A stretch of 22,109 bases of DNA from Saccoglossus kowalevskii (taxonomy: Eukaryota; Hemichordata; Enteropneusta; Harrimaniidae), in assembly GCF_000003605.2 (NCBI RefSeq), contig NW_003128865.1:27465-49573 (forward strand), written 5' to 3'. The notes below the pieces were generated by a model. That model worked only from the letters and a program-made list of their open reading frames with translations, ran no database searches and was not told the DNA's origin. Of this stretch, positions 9,701 to 17,384 are shown in pieces (positions within the stretch are counted from its first letter, which is position 1; every line of letters starts with the position of its first letter). Both the position numbers and the translations under genes were made by a program.

Positions 9701-12700
9701 ATGAAAGAGCTTGGCAAATGCAAGAACATGCAATTTACAGCTTTTTCATGTCACTTTTCATTATCTAGATATTTACCTTTTCATTAATTTATAACAGAAC
9801 TGAAAATATACATTTCTGTGTTGTTCTACTTAATGCTCAATTATATGTATACAATTTATCAATGTATTATATGGGTGATATATAACCTGTTGACCACAAA
9901 AAGGGGACAAAAAAGTATCATTCTACTTTTAACAATTAAAATAATGATTTTTATTGTTTTTACATTATTGGCTATATCTTCATTTTATGTGTATTTGTAA
10001 ATTCTAATTTCCATTACTATAATTATATAAATGAGTAATATTGCACACTGATAATTTGAAAAAAAAAATGCATCAGTATTTCTCACGTTATAGATGAATA
10101 CATTTTCTCAATTTTTCACAACAGTGGGTATGATGTCACACTTTACCCACAAACTTTTGCTGGAGAATCAAGACTTGAGTTCCCTTTAAAATGTGTGTAA
10201 ACTAAGTGCAAGCACACAAAAGTCCTAACAGGGACTAACTATTGTCCAAGTTGTGGAATGCTTACGGGATATGCACACTATAATTCTAAATACCAACCTC
10301 TAAATTCTCAGAATCTGAAGAAATTCTGATTATGAGTCCAACAGTATATTTTTTAATTCCCTCACACTGACTCCTTGGTAAAACTTTCCATCTTGATTTA
10401 ATGACAGTCTCCAAGATTTGCAGAGCATAATACTAGGAACAAAACGAACATAGCAAGTATTTTAATCAGCTGAAAACATAAAAAAGAATATCAATTGAAG
10501 TATAGTTTATATGAATATAAAGATCAGTAACTATCTGGTGAAAAAAATACCTGCCACCTATTCATTAACTCTCTAATCAAATCGAGTGTCATTTTTAGTC
10601 AGAAAAGGCAAAAAAAATGCTTTGACCAATTTGTACAAAATTAACTACAGAGGTAGATCACTAAGGGACGAAGTCAAAAGATCGATGTTGGATAAAAAAC
10701 TTATTTCCTTTAGTTTGGGGGTGGGGGGTTTTGACCTCAAAAAGTTTCCATCCTACAAAAACGATTTTATTTTTTAATGAAGTCAAAAAAATCTTGGAGT
10801 ATTTGTAGTTCGTTTTTTTTTCTATCCAATCCTGGACAGATTAACCGAAAAGGAAAAAAAACACATCCAAGACGAGAAAATGGTTTGGTTCGAGCGTAAT
10901 CTGTGCGTCAAATGAGGTGCATTTGTAACATCTTTTTACACCCACCCGACAACCAACTTCTATGCCATACTACTGTTCGATTATCAATTTGTATTTAATG
11001 GTGAATGTAGTCTGACGCCATGACCAATATTTATCAATTAAGTTTCAGTGGGGGGTAGGGGGGTTTGGAAAAAAACTAAAGGAATTAATTTTTTTATCCG
11101 ACATCGATCTTTTGACGTTGTCACTAAAGCATACAATGTAAAGCATGTCAATTTTTGGTTTGGATGAATGAGCTTTCTGGGTCAAAAAGTGTTATTTTCA
11201 CTTATTTCAACCCAAAAAGACACTCTTAATAGACATCAAATTGATGTAAATAGAGCACATTGTTTTGTTTTTTTGCTATCAGTACATTGTAGTCTACACA
11301 TCCAAACATTTTCTCCATTAGTATTGGATAGTAAAAATAAGTAATGTTATAATGATCCTGCATACAATAAATGTTATTGGCGCTTCTATTAGAGCAAATA
11401 CGGTAATCACATATTCACAGACTTTAATACAATTAATATTATAGAGTTCTATATTTCACATATTACAAGCCTAGATAAAGTAGAATAGAAAAAAAAAAGT
11501 TGCATAGTTTCTGCAACATTCCAACACCAGATGTGTTTCAGCTCAGCATCAGTCACAAAGAAATTTTAATAGATTAAACAATGAAGCACCGTTTTGATGC
11601 TAGAGAGCAAAAAGGTTACACAAGTTCAGTATTCAATACCAGTAGAATATATTTATTTGTTCATCCACTGAATAGAGAACAAATTAGTACATACTTTAGT
11701 TTGCTGATTCTGTGAATATTCAAGTATTGTGTCAACTCTCGTCCAGGCATCTGGGTGTTCCTTCAAAGTTGTCAGAACTTCCTGTGCCATTCGTTGCTGA
11801 AAGTGAAAGAAGAATGTTTGTAATGATTGAGGCCTGAGACAACACTGCAACATATATTTTTTAATGTGACTTTAATCTGATAATACTGATGTCAAAAATA
11901 ATACGGTTATCAAGATATTTGAAAAATTGTACAAATTAGGAAATTAATCTGATGAAATCTGATTAGCAGTACAAGTAATAATATGTGAATATATAAAAAT
12001 TGGCTAACTTAGGGAAGTATACATGCTTTCAACCCTAAACTAATCACATCTAATGAAGCACCTACATAAAGTATCAAGTTTCAGTAAAACACGAGTGATT
12101 TTTGAGGTATGGGTGAAAAAGTTGAAACGAATTATAAGTAAATTTTATGCATGGATTTCAAAATGAAACTCATCAGTTCTGTGCATTGACTGGTGGCATC
12201 TATGTACCAAGTTTCATTTAAACATGGTTGGTTCTTGGCAATTGTTTGAAAAAATGAAAAGTTACTATAACTATAAAGCAATTTAGGTAAATAGTACACA
12301 AGGCTCAAAGTTCACAGAGACCATGAAGGCAATTTCCTCAATGTTCCACCTAAATGCCTTGACTGTCCAAGTCCAAGGCATTTTTTGAAATTTTGGCATT
12401 GAAACTGGATGCCCTCGGAATACTGAAATTCTAGCCAAGATTATGGACAGATTTCAACCCCAAACTAATCTCATCTGTAATGAGTTTGGTGTGACCATGT
12501 GTCTGTATAAGCAAAATCTTGAAAATTTCTGACATTAGTATTTTTAGGACCATATCTATAAATATTAAATAGGTAATTTGCATTATTAGATTCCCTTTCT
12601 TATTATTAGATTTTACAGCACTGACAGATACATAACTGACTTCAGCCTAAATCAATAATATTGTCCAACATGTGGTCGATAATATATTGAGGGTGCTTGC

Positions 12701-13912
12701 ATCAATTTCAAAGTTTTGATTAATCTTAGTAGGTCTATGGATGAGCAATAGAAATTTAGTCTGTATTCTACAGACATATTCTACACTGACTGAAACGTCA
12801 GGGCCTGATTTAACATAAATCAAAAATATCTTTGGTAGTATTTCTTGTACAATTGCATTCTATATGTTTTCTGATACAGTTGCCATTGGTTTAGAGATTA
12901 TTATTATTACCTAATAATGAGTTGCAAGAAAAAGCCACTCAACTCGCTCACAATATTACCAAAGAATAACATAGTAAAATTGTACAGAAAAAAAAATATG
13001 GTGGGTCTCTGCCTTAAAAAAAAAATCAGTGGTATTTCAGCTTTCGATTTACATGTATAAGTGTTAACCTTATCTGTTTGGTGCCTCCATGTTACCAACT
13101 GAAATGTTGACAGGAAACGAATTCCTTTACCTTTGCTAAAGGTAGTTAAAAAAAACACACTGTTAATTTATTGCTGCTAATTTTACTTTAAATTAGGTTC
13201 ATACATGTAATTAAATCACACTGATAACTGTCAATGTAAACGATAAGAAAAAATATTCATTGAAAAGATCCAGTGAAAGTAAAAGGTTGTCGGCATGGTG
13301 AATTGCAAGTATTATTTAGCGTACGTACATGTATTCAGCAAACATTCTTTATTTTTATATTTATATTGTAATTATTTTCAGTAATTTTAAAAATCGCAAG
13401 TTGGGTGTTGCTTAAATAAACTGTCAATCCCTCGCTCATTTTAGTCAGTTGTACCTGTTACAAAAATGGATTATAGACATAACAGTCGTCGTACCCTGTC
13501 ATTTTCAAATTGCAGTTGAAAAAGTGATTCGCTCAAGGAAGGCACTTTTGATTTGACAAAGTCCATCAAACCGCTATAATCAAGTTTTCCGTCCGTGTAA
13601 ATGAACAGCCCATTCATGTACAGTAGTTTGTCAACAGGCTAATTTGCATCTAAATATTATAAGTACATGAATGTCATTGATGAGTGAAGTACTATGCACT
13701 AAGTACTGAGTCAAGTGCATTAAATACCCAATAAAACTGAATGACATTTGTACTAAAAATTAACAAATACCACATACCTGACTACCTTCACCAGTGTAGA
13801 GACAGACAACTACATTATCTAATAAATTAATATCTAGTTTCTGGTTGAAATCCAGCAACTGTGAAACTGTCTGTTCTGTCAGTGCAGTTGCCATATTTGT
13901 TGGATTTCTCAT
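3653..13912 (-). CDS. XPO1: Exportin-1 (XPO1/CRM1), N-terminal half, 11 coding exons
   Basis: XPO1 is the RanGTP-dependent nuclear export receptor for leucine-rich NES cargoes, and is built of about 20 HEAT repeats. The coding exons are 13912-13778, 11796-11695, 10432-10298, 8838-8678, 7766-7652, 7342-7223, 6897-6769, 6564-6406, 5714-5523, 5438-5300 and 3756-3653. All introns are GT/AG and phases agree at every join. The sum is 497 codons from the first ATG (13912) or 491 from the ATG at 13894, which I prefer: it has A at -3 and G at +4, and the resulting start MATALT resembles insect CRM1. The segment ends at W-K-N-L-N-T, human residue about 496, so the length agrees within a few residues. 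The importin-beta N-terminal/CRIME region and the HEAT-9 loop are covered. The NES groove and its cysteine lie in exons off the left edge. There is no internal stop, so this is a live gene, not a pseudogene. Confidence 0.96.
3757..5299 (-). other. XPO1 intron between coding exons 10 and 11
   Basis: About 1.5 kb of AT-rich sequence. I see no gene, transposon end or tandem repeat in it. Confidence 0.7.
5300..5438 (-). CDS. XPO1: XPO1 coding exon 10 (HEAT-9 loop)
   Basis: It has 46 codons plus one base: [46 protein letters not shown]. The acceptor is CATTTACAG and the donor TTAG|GTAAAT (phase 1). It encodes the acidic HEAT-9 loop, which in known CRM1 structures couples RanGTP binding to opening and closing of the NES groove. 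Its near identity to vertebrates fits that role. Confidence 0.97.
5523..5714 (-). CDS. XPO1: XPO1 coding exon 9
   Basis: It has 64 codons: [37 protein letters not shown], then a variable loop and [12 protein letters not shown]. The acceptor is TTTGTAG and the donor AGG|GTGAGT. Both ends are phase 0. The poorly conserved loop after ESPF is also variable in other animals. Confidence 0.96.
5715..6405 (-). other. XPO1 intron between coding exons 8 and 9
   Basis: AT-rich, with short A-runs near 5828 and 6223. No gene or repeat family is recognised. Confidence 0.7.
6406..6564 (-). CDS. XPO1: XPO1 coding exon 8
   Basis: It has 53 codons: [40 protein letters not shown], ending HASLME. The acceptor is TTGTTCCAG and the donor GAG|GTTTGTG. 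Both ends are phase 0. Confidence 0.97.
6769..6897 (-). CDS. XPO1: XPO1 coding exon 7
   Basis: It has 43 codons: [30 protein letters not shown] and [13 protein letters not shown]. The acceptor is TCTATTACAG and the donor CAA|GTAAGC. Both ends are phase 0. Confidence 0.97.
7223..7342 (-). CDS. XPO1: XPO1 coding exon 6
   Basis: It has 40 codons: [20 protein letters not shown], then [20 protein letters not shown]. The acceptor is CAATATAG and the donor AAG|GTATGTA. Both ends are phase 0. Confidence 0.97.
7652..7766 (-). CDS. XPO1: XPO1 coding exon 5
   Basis: It starts with the last base of the split Ser codon, then [20 protein letters not shown] and [18 protein letters not shown]. The acceptor is CTATTTCAG and the donor ATG|GTAAGAT, ending in phase 0. 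Confidence 0.97.
7767..8677 (-). other. XPO1 intron between coding exons 4 and 5
   Basis: It holds the four-copy GGTGGTCTTTATA repeat, and nothing coding is recognised. The neighbouring introns between coding exons 5, 6, 7 and 8 (7343-7651, 6898-7222, 6565-6768) are short and plain. Confidence 0.65.
7932..8451 (+). repeat. Four copies of a GGTGGTCTTTATA repeat
   Basis: Copies of (CAG)GTGGTCTTTATATAGAGGTTG occur at 7932-7951, 8117-8141, 8355-8379 and 8421-8451. The last two are 68 bp apart. The phrase TTGGGATTGCCTAAAAGTGG between them recurs after copy 2 as TTGGGACTGCTTAATAGTG, so the true unit is about 68 bp. It lies in the XPO1 intron between coding exons 4 and 5. Confidence 0.7.
8678..8838 (-). 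CDS. XPO1: XPO1 coding exon 4
   Basis: It has 53 codons plus two bases: [49 protein letters not shown] and the first two bases of a Ser codon. The acceptor is CCCATCAG and the donor CTCAG|GTTAGTA (phase 2). The frame remains open upstream of the acceptor, through the 69-nt gap, into the exon-like block 8908-8988. Confidence 0.96.
8908..8988 (-). other. Exon-like 27-codon block in an XPO1 intron (possible cassette exon)
   Basis: On the minus strand the block is preceded by TTCAACTTACAG and followed by CAG|GTCAATTG, both usable splice sites. It is 81 nt, phase 0 on both sides, and sits between XPO1 exons 3 and 4, whose facing ends are also phase 0. It would therefore add 27 residues without disturbing the frame. 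It reads NEYGTRDL then [19 protein letters not shown]. The GC-rich third positions stand out in an AT-rich intron. I know of no XPO1 with an insertion here. The pattern faintly resembles the strand-helix region of dihydrodipicolinate-synthase-type aldolases, which may be chance. It could be an alternative exon, a transferred fragment, or random. Confidence 0.35.
8989..10297 (-). other. XPO1 intron between coding exon 3 and the exon-like block
   Basis: AT-rich. Two related phrases, TTTCTTTCAAACTTGGA (about 9320) and TTATCTTCAAACTTGGAAG (about 9462), suggest an old, decayed dispersed repeat at 9300-9490. No coding sequence is seen. Confidence 0.55.
10298..10432 (-). CDS. XPO1: XPO1 coding exon 3
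   Basis: It has 45 codons, phase 0 to phase 0: [20 protein letters not shown], then [16 protein letters not shown], ending SENLE. The acceptor is TTCCTAG. The donor GAG|GTTGGT is weaker than the others in the gene. The exon is not covered by any long open frame but the match to the family is continuous. Confidence 0.95.
10661..11129. mobile_element. MITE-like non-autonomous DNA transposon
   Basis: Inverted repeats of about 56 bp lie at 10661-10716 and 11073-11129. They share GTCAAAAGATCGATGT near the outside and TTCCTTTAGTTT on the inside. Just inside each arm is a G-rich run on the same (plus) strand, GGGGGTGGGGGGTTTT and GGGGGGTAGGGGGGTTTGG. The ~470-bp unit holds no credible coding sequence. 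No clear target-site duplication was found. It lies in the XPO1 intron between coding exons 2 and 3. Confidence 0.75.
11695..11796 (-). CDS. XPO1: XPO1 coding exon 2
   Basis: It has 34 codons, phase 0 to phase 0, starting [20 protein letters not shown] and ending SQNQQTK. The acceptor is CTTTCAG and the donor AAA|GTATGTAC. This is the conserved importin-beta N-terminal segment that contacts Ran. Confidence 0.96.
11797..13777 (-). other. XPO1 intron between coding exons 1 and 2
   Basis: About 2 kb, AT-rich. The part 12000-12500 holds decayed dispersed repeats: the array motif at 12194-12219, and two related phrases (TTTCAACCCTAAACTAATCA near 12030 and TTTCAACCCCAAACTAATCT near 12452). No coding sequence is seen. 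Confidence 0.6.
12194..12219 (-). repeat. Isolated copy of the tandem-array motif in an XPO1 intron
   Basis: Its reverse complement starts AAATGAAACTTGGTACATAG, identical over more than 20 bp to the unit start of the array at 20302-21310. A looser copy (CAAGTTTCAGTAAAAC) lies about 120 bp to its left. This shows that the array unit is a dispersed genomic repeat. Confidence 0.65.
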
Positions 13913-13943
13913 TTGGTTGACTGGGACGGACACTAGGTTTTCC
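13778..13943 (-). CDS. XPO1: XPO1 coding exon 1 with start codon and 31 nt of 5' UTR
   Basis: The acceptor TATTTCAG lies just above 13943 and the donor CAG|GTATGTG is at 13777. The protein contains [18 protein letters not shown], then CLYTGEGSQ, the first helices of the CRIME domain. Two in-frame ATGs exist, at 13912 (poor context, C at -3) and 13894 (A at -3, G at +4). If the upstream exon ends at 15014, an in-frame TAG lies shortly before the splice, which closes the frame upstream of both ATGs. The exon ends in phase 0. Confidence 0.95.
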
Positions 13944-15013
13944 CTGAAATAGAATAACAATGTAATAATCCACAAAATTTGTCGTATTATCAAAAACAAT
14001 CAAGTCAAAAATGTGACATGCAGTACTACATTTATGGTAGAACACAGTAAATAAGTTTTGAATTAATCTTGACTCCACCAAATCATAATCTAAAAGCAAT
14101 GGAAACTTAGGTCCAGCTACATCAAACTAGCCTCAACTGGATGGTCTGATAACCTAGTTCTTTTTCACATAATGAGATAGTGACCTACTAACAAGACCTG
14201 TTAGAAACATGCACATGATATCACTTGGCTCAAAATAGGTTCATTTGGGTTACAAATCATCCAAAGATGGTTCGTTTTCCAAGATTATCTATACTTAAGG
14301 GGGAAGTACATGCTTTCTATTACTACATTAAAGTGACATAGGTAATCTATTATCATGTTAATATTACGGTGACTGTTAAGAGACCTCAAGTAAGTCACCA
14401 CTTGCATAAACAATAAATACTGTATTTGCAAGCATAATAAGGTTTAATTTAACATTAAAGACAAACTTGCATTACCAAAACAAGTCAATAAACAAGGACA
14501 CCTTATTTTTTTCATTTTACACTCTTGGTGTATTTATACTGTACTATCAAGAGCACCCAATTACCATAAGGATCCAACTTTATTTGGTCGCACTAGATCT
14601 GGATAAGACCGGTTGGACACAACCACGGAACATAGAATGAATATGACACCAACACTGTGTTTTTGTTGTTGTTTATTGCCATTCTAATAGAAAAAATTAC
14701 ACTACTAACTAGTTTAATACACGAAATTTAGGCAAACAATAAAATAAATTCAACATTCAAGTATCATGAAGCTAAGTGTCTGTCAACCTTTAATTCCACG
14801 CTCAAAAATATTGTGAAAAACACAATACAGTAATTTCACAACAAGAAACAAGGACCAACAACTGGGTGAAGCAGACGTTCATTAATCGTGGTACACTCAG
14901 TACGCATGTGTGGAACAATCAACAACATGCCTAACAGCCATGAGGCAGAATATGAATCAACAAACTCGTAGAGCAAGCAGGAGACGTGCATTTGGCTAAG
15001 AGTGCCACCTTAC
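13944..15013 (-). other. Probable first intron of XPO1
   Basis: About 1.07 kb between the proposed UTR exon and the start-codon exon. GGTGACT (14368-14374) and AGTCACC (14393-14399) form a minor inverted repeat. GGGGGAAGTACATGCTTTC near 14300 resembles GGGAAGTATACATGCTTTC near 12013 and may be a dispersed repeat. No gene is seen. Confidence 0.5.
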
Positions 15014-15178
15014 CTCGAAGTCTAATCCTTGAAAGCGGTGGCGACGAAAATAAAGCATTAAATCATAGAAAGAGTCGCGAAGAAGCACACTTGTCTGACC
15101 AGTTTCGCGATATTCCAAAACACGACACCCAGTCTGGCTATGTATTTGTATATGGTCAGCTCGAAACCCGGAAGTGAC
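15014..15178 (-). other. XPO1: Probable non-coding first exon of XPO1
   Basis: A strong donor, TTCGAG|GTAAGG, lies at 15013 on the minus strand, about 1 kb upstream of the start-codon exon. The upstream sequence is locally rich in CpG. Joined to 13943, it places an in-frame TAG before the initiator ATG, as expected for 5' UTR. The upstream boundary is set arbitrarily at the ETS-type motif near 15167-15177. The transcription start itself cannot be seen. Confidence 0.5.
15167..15177 (-). promoter_or_regulatory. ETS-type motif at the likely XPO1 promoter
   Basis: It reads TCACTTCCGGG on the minus strand. The CCGGAAGT core is the ETS/GABP site, common near the start sites of housekeeping genes and of head-to-head gene pairs. 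It lies just upstream of the proposed first exon of XPO1. Confidence 0.45.
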
Positions 15179-16020
15179 CGTGTTCAAATCTATGGCAGCC
15201 TAATATACATGTGCCGGGAAATGTGTGAATTCAGCAAATTTTGAACCAAAACGACTAAGAAGCTGCCAAATATCGACAGTACCTTTTATTCCACCTTTTC
15301 GTTTGTAAGCGTGATGGAAAATTTTGGCTTTTTTTCTGGTTTTCTGAACCGGTTAGAACCAGTTCGTGTTGTTTCCGAAAACATCCGAAGCCTGCCGAAA
15401 CATAATGAACGAGCATAAACCTCGGTGAGGGGGCCTTTACAAAATATTGAGACTGTACATGTACGACGTGTTATGCAATACAATTTACAATACGAGAGAG
15501 ATATTTCCTACTATTTACTTGTTATTTACAGTTTATAAAATTTACGTCTAATTAAATATCAACAAAGATGTGTTAATTGTGTAAATTCCGCAATTAATTA
15601 ATTTATCTTAAGCACAATCCCTGAAAAAATTGTGACTCTGACCACAGTCACAGTAGGAACTGTGCGCACACTGATAATATTAAAAACATTATTTTATTAT
15701 TCTTATTTTCACCGAGTCGTGAAGATACATAGACGCGAATAATAGCGTACATATATATGAAGAAAACAAATCCCTACAAAATCATGCATAACGATGGTGA
15801 TTGGCTAGCCTGATCACCTATTGTCTATAATTGTGAAATATCCGCCAAGTAATGTAAGCCTTACGTAAATTGAAATATGGATAAATAAGCAAACAAATAA
15901 TAATAGGTAAGTTAATGTTGTCTACGGAGTTAAAGTGATATCGAAACGTATTTATGAAGAAAGTAATGGTTTTACACGTTTGATAACGATATTTATTTTC
16001 TTGTTAAATATTCATCCGCA
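15179..16020. promoter_or_regulatory. Intergenic region between two divergent genes
   Basis: This is the probable control region shared by XPO1 (leftward) and the ZNF410-like gene (rightward). It is locally richer in CpG than the introns at 15180-15430, then strongly AT-rich. The 8-bp palindrome AACCGGTT at 15347-15354 equals the grainyhead-type consensus. No TATA box can be assigned with confidence and no coding sequence is seen. Confidence 0.35.
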
Positions 16021-16023
16021 CAG

Positions 16024-16083
16024 TGACATGGTTGGCGAACACGACGCTGGGATGGCGGACACACCATAATACTTCTCTTCAAG
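16024..16083 (+). other. Candidate 5' exon of the ZNF410-like gene
   Basis: A CpG-containing stretch ends in CTTCAAG|GTAGACC, a plausible donor. It contains ATG (16028) opening a 13-codon frame that ends in TAA, so if transcribed it would be leader with a short upstream ORF. Its link to the coding exon at 19167 rests only on orientation and the donor. The E2F-type motif TTTCCCGCG at 16104-16112 lies just inside the intron. Confidence 0.2.
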
Positions 16084-16760
16084 GTAGACCATAATAATTT
16101 CTATTTCCCGCGAAGTTTTGGATTTGTTTCAGCTGGTTTGTGTGGTATTAGCCTGTGTATGTATGTGTGACACATACAAGGGGAAATCTAAAACCGCTAA
16201 ACATAAATCAATAGACTCCCTGATTGTACGGTGGTATTTATTGGTCGTCGCCGCCACATTTTAATTTGGCTCACATATATCCCTTTAAATATTATACTAT
16301 ATCTTAAGCCGAAAATATAATAATATAAAATTAGAATGCTTCATATTTTTAGTGTTTTTATCATCAAATATATTTCCGTAACTACTACTTCCGTGATATT
16401 AATAGTCTTTGTTTTCCTATTGTATGTTCATGGTGAATGTTTTGACCACGGTTTTGACATTGATCAGTTCATGTGAAATTGAATTTACTATAAATTGACG
16501 TAATTGACAAGAACTACATCTGTGTGGAATGTTTGCACAATATCGTACAACTTTGAATGTAAACAAATTTTAATTAGGGGTATATATTTTCACTGTAAAT
16601 ACATACTGATTTAAAATTATGCACTGGATAAACATGTTTTGGTGTGGTTAGGGTAGCCTGACGAGGTTGGCGTTAGTTACTGTGCCCTCGCATAAACCAC
16701 ACCTGACACAATGCTGTAGTTTTCTGCTATCACCGACAAGATCTTGTCAACACCAATCAG

Positions 16761-16899
16761 ATAATAATAATAATAATAACTTTATTGCATCCTTAGAAAT
16801 ACAATGTTTCTATCAGTTGATAGCAATAAAGATTAGTTGTGATAACTACTACTACAAAAAGAAAATTAGTTGTTAATAGGATAAAGCAAGGGTTGCATA
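16761..16899 (-). repeat. LINE 3' UTR with AATAAA and (ATT)n tail
   Basis: On the minus strand the sequence after the ORF runs to AATAAA (16786-16781), then directly into a run of ATT repeats (16779-16761). A microsatellite tail behind a polyadenylation signal is typical of several LINE clades and marks the 3' end of the element. Confidence 0.65.
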
Positions 16900-17346
16900 T
16901 CAAATGGCATTTTCATTCCTTGATTGAAATTGCCAATCTTTTTTTATTATTGCATCATCTTTTGAAGTCATCAAGAACTTAAATTTCTGGAGATCATCCT
17001 GCGTTTCTTCTGGTAATGTAATGTCTTGAATGATTTGTTGGCGTATTACTTTATATTGTGGACATATCATGATAAAGTGCTGTTCATCTTCTATTTTATT
17101 CTGTGTACATTGTTTGCAAATTCTATTTTCAGGCGGTATTTTTGGTTGCATATGCCTCCCTTTTTCTATTGCTAAATTGTGATTACTAGTTCGAAATTTT
17201 GTCATTGAAATTCTTTGCTTCAAATTCAACACATCCAAGTACTTTTCAAAATTATAAGATAGCAGAAGCTGTTGATTATGACAGCCATTATACAAATGTT
17301 CACCCCAACAGAGGTGGACATGTACAGTTTTAGTGAACCAAAGAGC
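16900..17346 (-). pseudogene. LINE (non-LTR retrotransposon) 3' end of the reverse-transcriptase ORF
   Basis: The minus-strand frame is open from 17346 to the TGA at 16902. It reads CWGEHLYNG, MTKFRTSNHNLAIEKGRH and then ENRICKQC..IEDEQHFIMICPQY, a C-x2-C...H-x4-C knuckle (Cys at 17118 and 17109, His at 17079, Cys at 17064). This knuckle is found at the C-terminus of many LINE-type polyproteins of aquatic invertebrates. No polymerase domain is present, so the copy is truncated at its 5' end, as is usual. Family assignment is by motif only. Confidence 0.72.
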
Positions 17347-17384
17347 TCATTGAGGCTCAGAGGGCCACTAAAGCTGTATGTCCA
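17315..17384. repeat. 70-bp inverted repeat (hairpin)
   Basis: TGGACATGTACAGTTTTAGTG (17315-17335) pairs with CACTAAAGCTGTATGTCCA (17366-17384), with one mismatch and a 2-nt bulge. A smaller GAGC/GCTC stem may form in the loop. It overlaps the 5' edge of the LINE ORF remnant, so it may be part of that element. Confidence 0.6.

Noticed and set aside
10586-10777. 63-codon plus-strand open frame
   Set aside because: It straddles the left arm of the MITE and reads low-complexity sequence.
3653-13912. XPO1 as a decayed pseudogene
   Set aside because: All eleven exons have consistent phases, GT/AG borders and no stop, and the total length fits human within a few residues.
16667-16876. Plus-strand open frame with a poly-Asn run
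   Set aside because: The Asn run is the antisense reading of the LINE (ATT)n tail.
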